DNA of 46,400 bases from Nostoc sp. KVJ20 (GTDB taxonomy: Bacteria; Cyanobacteriota; Cyanobacteriia; Cyanobacteriales; Nostocaceae), in assembly GCF_001712795.1 (NCBI RefSeq), contig NZ_KV757537.1, positions 1-46,400 on the forward strand, read 5' to 3'. The notes under the pieces were generated by a model. The model was not told the origin of the DNA. It ran no database searches and saw nothing but the letters and a program-made list of their open reading frames with translations. The translations under genes and the position numbers were made by a program. Below are positions 17,388-25,657 of the stretch, one piece after another; within the stretch, counting starts at the first letter, position 1, and every line of letters begins with the position of its first letter.

Positions 17388-18053
17388 GTTTGTGTCTCCC
17401 TTTTCAACTCAAATAACTAAGTAAGTGGGCGTAAAAAAATATAAGATAGACTTCACCATCAACCCCTTCGGTGCGTAGTTTACCGCCGTAGGCATCGCAC
17501 AGCTGCCGTTGGCAGGGAAAGGGGAATAGGATTAAAGCCAAGGAGAGATGTTTGGAGAGAGGTCTTACATTTAATTCAGCCGATCTACTTATAAGTCTTT
17601 AATTATTAAATCGTTTCTGATTTTCTCAAACATACTGGCTGAAAAAAAATAAGGTTTGTTGCGGGTTTTAGGAGAGACGATATAGCTGAAACCTATTTCC
17701 TACTTTGGATGCAGCTATAAATTTAAACAACATTACCTGTTTTTTTTGTAAAAAAATCTTAATATTTCGGGAAATTAGACCTAACCCTCCCCTTAGAAAG
17801 GCTACGGTGTACACGCAAATCTGAAATAGCTGATTAAGCAAGGTTTTACCCCACCCTAACCCTCCCCGATGCATTGGGGAGGGAACAAGATTTTCCGGTT
17901 TCCCCCCTTGACAAGGGGGGATTAAGGGGGGTGATTCTATTTATGTGTACACCGTAGCCTTTTAGGAGAGAGATCAGAAGTCCCTCATTCCCTAGTCGGT
18001 TGCGTTTTTACCTAATTCGCTAAGATGTACACAAGCTCATTTTCACAACAATT
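17388..18053. other. Repeat-bearing spacer upstream of chlB
   Basis: It contains the leader of chlB (17388-about 17560, with no recognised regulator site), a fragment reading CCGCCGTAGGCATCGCACAG near 17482-17501 of the common dispersed GCCTACG type, and the family C element at 17797-17962. The minus-strand frame at 17668-17874 is repeat-derived and is not called. Confidence 0.6.
17797..17962. mobile_element. MITE-like element, family C
   Basis: A 166-bp element with perfect terminal inverted repeats of about 18 bp (AAAGGCTACGGTGTACAC at 17797-17814 and its complement at 17945-17962). TAG flanks both sides directly, a possible 3-bp target duplication. The interior holds two C/G-rich inverted modules (CCCTCCCC..GGGGAGGG near 17860-17883, and CCCCCCTTGACAAGGGGGG near 17902-17920). 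No coding capacity. The same end sequence recurs twice at 46329-46400. Confidence 0.8.
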
Positions 18054-18746
18054 ATGGTGAAAACACCCTCCCAGCCTTCGACAATTCCTCCTTTGGAAAA
18101 TGGCGATAAACTTACCCGCTACGAATTTGAGCGTCGCTACAATGCCACCCCTAACCTGAAAAAAGCTGAATTAATCGAAGGGATTGTCTATCTTATGCCA
18201 GCTGCTCTGCGTTTCCGAAGTCACGGTCAACCGCATGGTTGGATTTTGACATGCCTTGGTACTTACGAAGCTGCAACTCCTGGTGTAGCGTTGGGAGTTG
18301 AACCTACCGTCCGCTTAGACTTAGATAACGAACCTCAACCCGATGTTGTTCTGTTGATTGAACCGGAAGCAGGTGGTCAAACGCGGCTGAGTGAAGATGA
18401 TTATATTGAAGGTGCGCCAGAGTTAGTTGTGGAAATTGCTGCTAGTAGTGCGGCTATCGATCTTCATGGCAAAAAACAGGCTTATCGTCGCAACGGTGTC
18501 AAAGAATATATTGTTTGGCAAGTTTTAGACCAAAAATTGACTTGGTTTTCTCTGGAACAGGGTGAATATCTGGAATTAGTACCTGACAATGAAGGCGTTT
18601 TGCGAAGTCGGGTATTTTCAGGGTTGTGGTTAGCGGCGACAGAATTATTAGCAGGTAATATGCAGGGTGTCTTGAAGGTTTTACAAGCAGGTTTGCAGTC
18701 TGCTGAACATGAAGATTTTATCAAGAAATTAGGTAGCGATCGCTGA
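18054..18746 (+). CDS. Uma2-family (DUF820) restriction-endonuclease-like protein
   Basis: A 230-residue member of the Uma2 family, abundant in cyanobacteria, with a PD-(D/E)XK fold. It has the N-terminal LTRYEFERRYNATPNLKKAE and ELIEGIVYLMPAA elements, the acidic strand EPQPDVVLLIEP, then PELVVEIAASS followed by K at DLHGKKQAYRRNGVKEYIVW. These carry the usual D..E.K nuclease constellation. The biological role of Uma2 proteins is unresolved. It is preceded by a MITE-like element and converges with the DUF6745-like gene 37 bp downstream. Confidence 0.88.
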   Translation: MVKTPSQPSTIPPLENGDKLTRYEFERRYNATPNLKKAELIEGIVYLMPAALRFRSHGQPHGWILTCLGTYEAATPGVALGVEPTVRLDLDNEPQPDVVLLIEPEAGGQTRLSEDDYIEGAPELVVEIAASSAAIDLHGKKQAYRRNGVKEYIVWQVLDQKLTWFSLEQGEYLELVPDNEGVLRSRVFSGLWLAATELLAGNMQGVLKVLQAGLQSAEHEDFIKKLGSDR

Positions 18747-18783
18747 ACATTTTCTAAATGGGAAAAGTCTCTTAAACAATTAA

Positions 18784-19872
18784 TTATGTTTGCACACCAA
18801 ATGTCTCTGGATCTACACCCCAATTTACCCAGCGAATCGCTTCACGTGCTGATTTCATATTCGGTGGAACTCGTAAGGTATGAATAAACCCTGTGCTAGG
18901 GCAGATCATTTTTAATAAATAAATTGATTCTTCATCAACATCAGCATCAATTTTTAATAACGTGTATTCTTGCCAACTATCTAATTCAATAGCTTGTAAT
19001 TCTTGGCAAATTCGGGCGTAAACAATACCTTGAATTAACACTCGGCGTAGTTCGGCATTATGCTCTGTTAAAAGCCATTCAGCTTGCCATTGCTGCGGGT
19101 TAATTTTACCATATTTTTCAGGTAAGGTTACACCGTGGTAGGAGTAGAGGCTATATCCATCAGTAAATTCAATGGCTGGTTCGCCTTCAGCGTGGAGGCG
19201 ATTTTCATTGTCGAAGCGTAGGTGAAGCGGGCGATCGCATACTATACAAATTTCCTTAAAAGGATAAACCCAACCACAATTCTCAACCAGTCCTCGCAAT
19301 AACTGCCATCCTTTGGAATTGTAAGGTGCATTGAATAAAACAAAACCAATTTCAATCAAACAGCATCTTTGTATCCATTCTTCAGGCTCCACTCGCATAT
19401 CGCTCTCTAAGAAGCTCAAAACTTCATTAGGAATATCTTCTTGAGTGATTAAATGCTGTATGATCTGTTGCCAGAATAAAAAACATATATCTAAGTCAAA
19501 GTAGAGTTCATTGGATATAGAGGAAAATAAATCTTCAGACAATAACTCTCCTAAAAAATTAAGTATTTTATTAAACAAGTCATGGTATGTTTTTAGCAGA
19601 TTATCTGGTAAATTCCATCGATACCAATATTTTTCAAGATTGCTGTAGCTATTTTTTAAATTAGTATTAACACTTTTAAAAGCTGCAAGAGGGCTATCAA
19701 AAAATAAAATTTTCGGCTTAGGTAAGCCTAGAACTTCGTAAGCTATTTTTACAGCTTCCCCTGCTTTCTCTCTATCAATTCGCTCAGTTGAAAGTGCGAT
19801 CGCTCTCCACTTGTCCCGATAAACTGGAATCAAAGCCTCTTGCTCAGGCGTTAACTTTTCAATCAGCGACAT
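18784..19872 (-). CDS. DUF6745-like protein, unknown function
   Basis: A 362-residue soluble protein. The opening LTPEQEALIPVYRDKWRAIA and the later FTDGYSLYSYHGVTLPEKY and LLKMICPSTGFIHTLRVPP stretches match cyanobacterial proteins I associate with DUF6745, often annotated next to leucine-rich-repeat proteins; that family name is from memory. No catalytic motif can be assigned. Two Trp/Cys-rich patches (CGWVYPFKEICIVCDRP) are present. It overlaps the small upstream gene by 14 bp, so the two are an operon and probably coupled. Confidence 0.75.
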   Translation of the reverse strand: MSLIEKLTPEQEALIPVYRDKWRAIALSTERIDREKAGEAVKIAYEVLGLPKPKILFFDSPLAAFKSVNTNLKNSYSNLEKYWYRWNLPDNLLKTYHDLFNKILNFLGELLSEDLFSSISNELYFDLDICFLFWQQIIQHLITQEDIPNEVLSFLESDMRVEPEEWIQRCCLIEIGFVLFNAPYNSKGWQLLRGLVENCGWVYPFKEICIVCDRPLHLRFDNENRLHAEGEPAIEFTDGYSLYSYHGVTLPEKYGKINPQQWQAEWLLTEHNAELRRVLIQGIVYARICQELQAIELDSWQEYTLLKIDADVDEESIYLLKMICPSTGFIHTLRVPPNMKSAREAIRWVNWGVDPETFGVQT

Positions 19873-20152
19873 AACGCCAACCTTCAGGCTCGTATTCTCG
19901 CTGAATTTTCACCATCCAGTCACCTTGGGGAATAGAAATAGCTTTATGCTCCTCATGAGCTAGCAATGCCGATTCTGAAAAAACACGTAAATAGAGTGTG
20001 CCATCTTTTTCAGATAATTCCGCTCTACCCTCAGTGATACGATGTTTATGACCCGTAACTTCGCCTTCTGCCAAAGTTAAATGAGGTATTTTTTGTCCTT
20101 CAACCTGCTGCACAGGTAGTAAGATAACATCACCCTGACGAATTGGTTGCAT
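19859..20152 (-). CDS. Small conserved protein, operon partner of the DUF6745-like gene
   Basis: A 97-residue protein from the ATG at 20152 (MQPIRQGDVILLPV). An upstream extension from 20185 (MGLYPCQESKT) is less likely. The sequence is beta-rich with a striking GEVTGHKHRIT segment holding two histidines, and LYLRVFSESALLAHEEHKAI follows with more histidines, giving a cupin-like or metal-binding look without proof. It overlaps the following gene by 14 bp. In other cyanobacteria I recall the same small protein preceding a DUF6745 gene, so they likely act together. Confidence 0.7.
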   Translation of the reverse strand: MQPIRQGDVILLPVQQVEGQKIPHLTLAEGEVTGHKHRITEGRAELSEKDGTLYLRVFSESALLAHEEHKAISIPQGDWMVKIQREYEPEGWRYVAD

Positions 20153-20653
20153 GGTTTTGCTTTCCTGACATGGGTACAAACCCACTTCGCTTTTGCTCTC
20201 AAGTTTGATTTAATTTTGGCACAAGCTCTATTAAAGTTGGGAATTGGGCATAGGGCATAGGGCATTGTGAAGAGGACAAGGAGAAAGACTTGTTACAAGT
20301 ACTCACTCAAGTCCCCTTGTCTCCCTGTTCCTTGCTTTCTCATCTTCCATGCCCAATGCCCCATGCCCCATGCCCCATGCCCAATACCCAATTGGAATAT
20401 TTTAAAAACTGTAGTCGCCAATTATGCGTTAGATAAGTTAAAGATTGAAATAGCTGGAAATTCAGACCCAGCGTACCCTCATTTATCCTCTGGGACAGAC
20501 TGGGCATTAAGTTCAGCGGATTTTCTCCCAAGCAGGCAGTTTATGTGAGGATTAAATCACCGCCCTAAGCGTGACCATTTATCTTGACAATTTGCAAAAG
20601 TTACCTCAATTTGACTGTTTGGCTTAGTAGCTCTTCTTTTTATTGAAATTTCC
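20153..20653. other. Spacer with heptamer repeats upstream of topA
   Basis: It holds GGCATAG repeats at about 20241-20265 and an array of CCCATGC/CCCAATG units at 20345-20392; their partial complementarity allows pairing. No gene is called; both strands have only repeat-derived frames. The last 100 bp before topA is AT-rich and may hold its promoter. Confidence 0.6.
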
Positions 20654-23305
20654 ATGTCAACTCTCGTCATCGTCGAATCTCCAACCAAAGCTCGTACCAT
20701 TCGCAACTACCTGCCAGCAGGCTATCGGGTGGAGGCGTCTATGGGTCATGTGCGTGACTTACCCCAGTCGGCTAGTGAAATTCCCGCCGCCGTCAAGGGG
20801 GAAACATGGGCGCAGCTAGGGGTAAATGTGGACGCCGACTTTGAACCGGTGTATGTTGTCCCGAAAGACAAAAAGAAAATTGTCACCCAGCTTAAAGAAG
20901 CCCTTAAAGATGTAGATGAACTGATTCTGGCAACGGACGAAGACCGGGAAGGTGAAAGCATTAGTTGGCATTTATACCAATTGCTGAAGCCAAAAGTTCC
21001 CACTAAGCGGATGGTGTTTCACGAAATTACCCAAGAAGCGATCAAAAAAGCTCTGAAAAACTGCCGCAATATTGATGAGCAGTTGGTTCGCGCCCAAGAA
21101 ACGCGGCGGATTTTAGATCGGCTGGTGGGCTATACCTTGTCTCCCCTGCTATGGAAAAAAATCGCCTGGGGATTATCTGCTGGGCGAGTGCAATCTGTAG
21201 CCGTGCGACTTTTAGTCACTAGAGAACGCCAACGCCGCGCTTTCCATGAGGGTACGTACTGGGATTTGAAAGCCAGTTTGTCAAAGGAAAAAACCCCCTT
21301 TGCTGCCCAGTTGATCACATTGGGAGGAACCAAAATCGCTAACGGCAGCGATTTTGACGCCACGACCGGACAAATTACCGCAGGTCGCAATGTCTTGTTG
21401 CTCAACGAAGAACAAGCGGTAGCGCTCAAGGAACGCCTAACTGGGAAAACCTGGAATGTTAACGACATTGAGGAACGCCCAGTGACGCGCAAACCGTCGC
21501 CACCGTTCACTACCTCGACACTGCAACAAGAATCTAACCGGAAACTGCGCCTTTCAGCCCGTGACACAATGCGGGTTGCCCAGAATTTGTACGAGCAAGG
21601 GTATATTACCTATATGCGGACAGATTCGGTACATTTGTCAGATCAAGCGATCGCAGCTGCTCGGAGTTGTGTAGAAAAGCTCTACGGTCAACAATACCTC
21701 AGTCCCCAACCCCGGCAATACACTACCAAATCTAAAGGCGCACAAGAGGCGCACGAAGCAATTCGTCCAGCGGGTAGCACTTTCCGCACGCCCCAAGAAA
21801 CTGCTTTGGGCGGTCGAGAACTTGCCGTTTATGATTTGATTTGGAAGCGGACTGTCGCCTGTCAAATGGCTGATTCCCGCCAAACTCAAATTACCGTGCA
21901 ATTGCAAGTCGAGGATGCTGGATTCCGTTCTTCTGGCAAACGAATTGAATTTCCAGGATACTTACGCGCCTACGTCGAAGGTTCAGACGACCCGGAAGCA
22001 GCACTGGAAGACCAGGAAGTAATTTTGCCAAATCTGAAAGTCGGAGATCATCCCGATTGTACAGAATTGGAAGCTGTCGGGCACGAAACTCAACCGCCAG
22101 CTAGATACACCGAAGCTTCTTTGGTGAAAACCTTAGAAAGCGAAGGTATCGGTCGTCCCAGTACCTACGCCAGCATCATTGGCACAATCATCGACAAGGG
22201 TTATGCCCATTTGGTGACTAACGCCCTCATTCCCACCTTCACTGCTTTCGCCGTCACCGACTTGCTGGAAAAACATTTTCCAGACATCGTTGACCCCAGT
22301 TTTACCTCAAAGATGGAGCAAACCCTTGATGACATTGCCACAGGTGAAGCCAAATGGCTGCCCTACTTGCAGCAATTTTATTTGGGAGAAAAAGGGCTAG
22401 AAACCCTGGTAAAAGAACGGGAAAGTCAAATTGATGCCACCAAAGCTAGGACTGTGGAACTGGAAAATTTAGATGCCAAAGTCCGCATTGGGAAATATGG
22501 CCCTTATATTGAAGTCGAAAATGGTGAAGGAGTTATCACCGCTTCAATTCCCAAAGACCTGACACCATCTGACCTCGACCCCAAACAGGTAGAAGTATTG
22601 CTGCGGCAAAAAATCACTGGCCCTGACCAGGTAGGTAGGCATCCCGAAACTGGCGAACCGATTTATGTAAAAATTGGCGCTTATGGGCCTTATGTCCAAT
22701 TGGGTGACAAAACCGATGAAAACCCCAAGCCGAAACAAGCCTCCCTACTCAAAGGTGTCACCCCAGAAACCGTTACCCTGGAAATGGCTGTTGGTCTGTT
22801 GGCACTACCCCGAACATTGGGAGTTCATCCAGTTACAGGCGGCAAAATCCAAGCAAGTTTGGGACGCTTTGGCCCTTATGTTGTTCATGACCAAGGCAAG
22901 GAGGGGAAAGATTACCGCTCCCTGAAAGCTGCTGATAATGTATTGGCAATTAGCTTAGAACGGGCTTTAGAATTATTGTCCGAACCAAAAAAAGGGCGCA
23001 GTTCCACCAACAGCAAGTCCAAGGCAGCCTTACGCGAATTGGGTACGCATCCAGAGGACGGAGAAACAGTTAACATCTACGACGGCCCTTATGGCCCTTA
23101 CATCAAGCATGGCAAAACTAATGTCAGTATCCCAGAAGGTCAAACAGTAGAAGATATAACCCTGGCTGAGGCGCTGAACTTGTTAGCAGCTAAGGCATCG
23201 ACTGGAAAATCGACTCGTAAAACGAGTAAATCAACGAGTTCCAAATCTAAGTCAACTGCTAAATCATCAACCACTGCTGCGAAAAAAAAGGCGACAGAAA
23301 GCTAG
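20654..23305 (+). CDS. topA: DNA topoisomerase I
   Basis: A type IA topoisomerase of 883 residues that relaxes negative supercoils. The Toprim domain begins [17 protein letters not shown] and includes the acidic ATDEDREGE triad. The active-site tyrosine is Tyr320 in YITYMRTDS. Instead of zinc-finger Topo_C domains, the C-terminus carries repeated GxYGPY modules ([38 protein letters not shown]; about 615-835), typical of cyanobacterial TopA. It ends in a Lys/Ser/Thr-rich tail (about 845-883) likely to aid DNA binding. The start follows the family pattern MSTLVIVES. No gene partner is obvious. Confidence 0.97.
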   Translation: MSTLVIVESPTKARTIRNYLPAGYRVEASMGHVRDLPQSASEIPAAVKGETWAQLGVNVDADFEPVYVVPKDKKKIVTQLKEALKDVDELILATDEDREGESISWHLYQLLKPKVPTKRMVFHEITQEAIKKALKNCRNIDEQLVRAQETRRILDRLVGYTLSPLLWKKIAWGLSAGRVQSVAVRLLVTRERQRRAFHEGTYWDLKASLSKEKTPFAAQLITLGGTKIANGSDFDATTGQITAGRNVLLLNEEQAVALKERLTGKTWNVNDIEERPVTRKPSPPFTTSTLQQESNRKLRLSARDTMRVAQNLYEQGYITYMRTDSVHLSDQAIAAARSCVEKLYGQQYLSPQPRQYTTKSKGAQEAHEAIRPAGSTFRTPQETALGGRELAVYDLIWKRTVACQMADSRQTQITVQLQVEDAGFRSSGKRIEFPGYLRAYVEGSDDPEAALEDQEVILPNLKVGDHPDCTELEAVGHETQPPARYTEASLVKTLESEGIGRPSTYASIIGTIIDKGYAHLVTNALIPTFTAFAVTDLLEKHFPDIVDPSFTSKMEQTLDDIATGEAKWLPYLQQFYLGEKGLETLVKERESQIDATKARTVELENLDAKVRIGKYGPYIEVENGEGVITASIPKDLTPSDLDPKQVEVLLRQKITGPDQVGRHPETGEPIYVKIGAYGPYVQLGDKTDENPKPKQASLLKGVTPETVTLEMAVGLLALPRTLGVHPVTGGKIQASLGRFGPYVVHDQGKEGKDYRSLKAADNVLAISLERALELLSEPKKGRSSTNSKSKAALRELGTHPEDGETVNIYDGPYGPYIKHGKTNVSIPEGQTVEDITLAEALNLLAAKASTGKSTRKTSKSTSSKSKSTAKSSTTAAKKKATES

Positions 23306-23555
23306 TTGCAAGTCAAGAGTCCAAAGTCCGACTCTTGACCCTTAATATTCATCCTTGATAGGATACAGTTCGATAGGTTGCAAGTGTGATAGTCTAAAAG
23401 GTAAGGGAAAACACAACGCCAAATTTTAGAAGTGGTTTATGTCCCAAATGCGGGATTGTGTATCAGCCCGATTGGAAGCCAGAGGTGCGAAAGTATACTA
23501 TTTTCTGCGTACCTGTTAATCAAAATTGAGGTAGTATCTCAGGAGCGGTCAGTTC
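23306..23555. other. Spacer between topA and the 46-residue gene
   Basis: Bases 23398-23529 form an open frame (+) without a usable start, encoding a zinc-knuckle-like piece (SGLCPKCGIVYQPDWKP) that may be a decayed gene fragment. Nothing else is supported. Confidence 0.3.
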
Positions 23556-23696
23556 ATGGACTATATAGAAAAGGTGCTGGAAAAGCTTAAGGAATTAGCT
23601 CGTAGGCTTATTGAGAGCCTATTAGGGCCAGAGGCTGAACCGGAACCGGAACTGATTCCGATTCCTGTAAACGATCGCTCGCGTCGTCGCCACTAA
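23556..23696 (+). CDS. 46-residue microprotein upstream of aroQ
   Basis: An ATG at 23556 with a clear AGGAG 10 bp upstream opens a 46-residue frame ending TAA at 23694-23696. The first 24 residues ([20 protein letters not shown]..) make an amphipathic helix with Leu/Ile on one face and Lys/Arg/Glu on the other. A Pro/Glu-rich stretch ([14 protein letters not shown]) and a basic tail (RSRRRH) follow. The strong ribosome binding site, codon use like its neighbours and 7-bp spacing to aroQ argue that it is a real, co-transcribed gene. I think homologues occur in Nostoc but know no function. Peripheral membrane binding or protein interaction is possible. Confidence 0.7.
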   Translation: MDYIEKVLEKLKELARRLIESLLGPEAEPEPELIPIPVNDRSRRRH

Positions 23697-23703
23697 AATC
23701 ACA

Positions 23704-24171
23704 GTGGTCAACTCGACGTTACAACCCTTACGCATTCTGGCATTGCATGGGCCAAACTTAAATTTGCTAGGACAGCGAGAACCAGGAATTTATGGTTCCT
23801 TGACACTAGCCGAAATTAACCGCCTGTTAGAAGAAGAAGGATTCAAGTTACAGGCGAAAGTTTTTCCTTTGCAGTCAAATCATGAAGGAATTTTAGTAGA
23901 TACTATTCATGAGGCATTAGGGCAATATCAGGGAATTTTGATTAATGCAGGGGCGTACACCCATACAAGTGTGGCATTGCGAGATGCGATCGCTGCTGTT
24001 AACTTGCCCACAGTAGAAGTACATCTGAGCAATATTTACCGCCGGGAAGATTTTCGCCATCATTCTTACATCGCTCCAGTCGCGATTGGGCAAATAAGTG
24101 GTTTTGGCGTCCAAAGTTACTTGTTGGGCTTACAAGCTTTAGTGAATCATTTAAGAAAAGACAAAACGTAA
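23704..24171 (+). CDS. aroQ: 3-dehydroquinate dehydratase, type II
   Basis: A 155-residue type II dehydroquinase acting in the shikimate pathway (3-dehydroquinate to 3-dehydroshikimate). Family motifs: [20 protein letters not shown] (catalytic Tyr in GIYG and substrate-binding Asn), [15 protein letters not shown] (catalytic-site Asn/His region), [19 protein letters not shown] and a closing [13 protein letters not shown]. Type II enzymes form dodecamers. The start is GTG at 23704, 7 bp after the microprotein stop. Length is normal. The minus-strand frame over 23917-24114 is a shadow. Confidence 0.96.
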   Translation: MVNSTLQPLRILALHGPNLNLLGQREPGIYGSLTLAEINRLLEEEGFKLQAKVFPLQSNHEGILVDTIHEALGQYQGILINAGAYTHTSVALRDAIAAVNLPTVEVHLSNIYRREDFRHHSYIAPVAIGQISGFGVQSYLLGLQALVNHLRKDKT

Positions 24172-24229
24172 AGAATGAAAAATGAATCGATTTTCGAGTT
24201 TAGATTTTGGATTAAATTCTTCAATACAG

Positions 24230-24262
24230 AATCCAAAATCCAAAATCCAAAATCCAAAATTC
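24230..24262. repeat. ATCCAAA heptamer array abutting a start codon
   Basis: Four to five ATCCAAA units end 1-2 bp before the ATG of the following gene, occupying the place of a ribosome binding site. Confidence 0.85.
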
Positions 24263-24263
24263 T

Positions 24264-25208
24264 ATGCGTTACTCTCCTATAAGTCGGTTTAAAGGTACTT
24301 TACTCGGAGCATTCCTGGGGGGAAATTTAGTCTCTAATGGTAAAGTACAGTTTGAGAATTACCTAGATTTGGGCAGAATGGCGGTTCTGGGTACCCAGAG
24401 TTTGATAGCATTGGGTAGGTTAGATTTAGATGATTGGATAAGGCGTCAGCAACAAGAATCTCCTCATTTACTAGAAACTGATGACATATCAATAAAAATA
24501 ATTATTTCCACACTACCAGTAGCACTCTTTTTTCACGAAAATCCAATTAAGCTACGACAAAACTTGTTGCGTGTGCTAAAAATTTGGGATGATGACCCAG
24601 TAGTAAGGGATGGAACACTAGCAGTAGGATATGCGATCGCTCTTGCCCTAACCGAAAAACTCGACCCCTTAACCCTAATCCCGCAAACGGTTTCTTTTCT
24701 CGGAGAAACACCGACATCAATACCAACAAAATTATTAAGAGTTCAGAATTTATTGCAACAAGGGGCTGGATTGTCAAGGGCGCAAGCTGAGTTTACTAAG
24801 AAAGAAAAACTCAGTAACACTATTGCTATGGCATTTTACTGCTTTTTAAGTACCTTGGAAGATTTTCGCCTTGCAGTTTTGCAGGCTACTCACAATGGCA
24901 ATACGAAAGTGCAAGATGCTACGCCTCTAATCTCACAGGCTACAGGTGCAATTACTGGTGCTTTATCAGGAGCATATAATGGTACAGGTGGAATTCCCGT
25001 AAATTGGCAAGTCTTGCTCTTGCAGAGGAATTCTCCAGCATGGGGACTAACTAGCTTTTCTCAAATGTTAGAATTGACCGATGCATTTGTGGCGGTGTGG
25101 TCAGGAGTGTATAATCTAGCTCTAAATCCAACGGAGTTAACAGAGGAGGAATGTGAGGTGGCTCTGCTTTCAGTTTATGCAGCTCCTCGCGTTATTCGGT
25201 CGCGTTAA
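24264..25208 (+). CDS. ADP-ribosylglycohydrolase-like protein, probably non-catalytic
   Basis: A 314-residue all-helical protein. It begins RFKGTLLGAFLGGNLVSNGK, where ARH/DraG enzymes read GxxxGDxxG with a metal-binding Asp, and has SQATGAITGALSGAYNGTGG near 225-245, where active enzymes carry a GDxDT motif. The helical framework and GALSGAYxGxxGIPxxW signature support ARH ancestry. The Asp pairs that bind the two metal ions are absent, so hydrolase activity is doubtful and a binding role is more likely. The upstream heptamer array leaves no Shine-Dalgarno. It follows aroQ by 92 bp on the same strand. Confidence 0.7.
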   Translation: MRYSPISRFKGTLLGAFLGGNLVSNGKVQFENYLDLGRMAVLGTQSLIALGRLDLDDWIRRQQQESPHLLETDDISIKIIISTLPVALFFHENPIKLRQNLLRVLKIWDDDPVVRDGTLAVGYAIALALTEKLDPLTLIPQTVSFLGETPTSIPTKLLRVQNLLQQGAGLSRAQAEFTKKEKLSNTIAMAFYCFLSTLEDFRLAVLQATHNGNTKVQDATPLISQATGAITGALSGAYNGTGGIPVNWQVLLLQRNSPAWGLTSFSQMLELTDAFVAVWSGVYNLALNPTELTEEECEVALLSVYAAPRVIRSR

Positions 25209-25657
25209 TCTCAATTATCGAGGAAGGCTGGAGGCAGAGGGCAGGAGGCAGGAGGAAAACTGCCCGACGCTCGCAGACTCGCTACCGCTGCGCTATCTGT
25301 AACAGCCCGCGACCTAATGGAGCAAGGGTTTAAGACAAGAACTCCAAATTTTCAATTTGGTGGCTCTTTTTCAGGAGGGGTTTGAATTCTATAAGTGAAA
25401 AAACCTTCTGCCTCCTACCTCCTTCAATGACAAATAAGGGGCTTAAGACCTTATTCAAGGTAAGCAAATTTCTGCCATAGTGCATTAGTCTTATATACTA
25501 GAATTTTTCAGTAAACTCTCGGACTGATTCTGTAGGTAGCTATTGTGGTAAATCGGCAACAAAAAAGCCCCACCACCATAGTTGCAGCAGCCACAGAGCA
25601 AACTTCCCTGATAATTGTCTTTTTTTGAGCTATCAAAGTCGGCAATTGCAGGCAAAG
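25209..25657. other. Spacer before the HD phosphohydrolase gene
   Basis: It holds GGAGGCA heptamers at about 25229-25256 and again near 25404-25428 (inverted CCTCCTACCTCC form), and a CGCTACCGCTGCGCTATCTG dispersed repeat at 25279-25298. Toward the end lie short open frames (for example from 25541) that overlap the possible N-terminus of the next gene; none is convincing. Confidence 0.5.

Noticed and set aside
17668..17874. Minus-strand frame, 68 codons
   Set aside because: It crosses the family C element and its flanks; the reading frame is repeat-derived.
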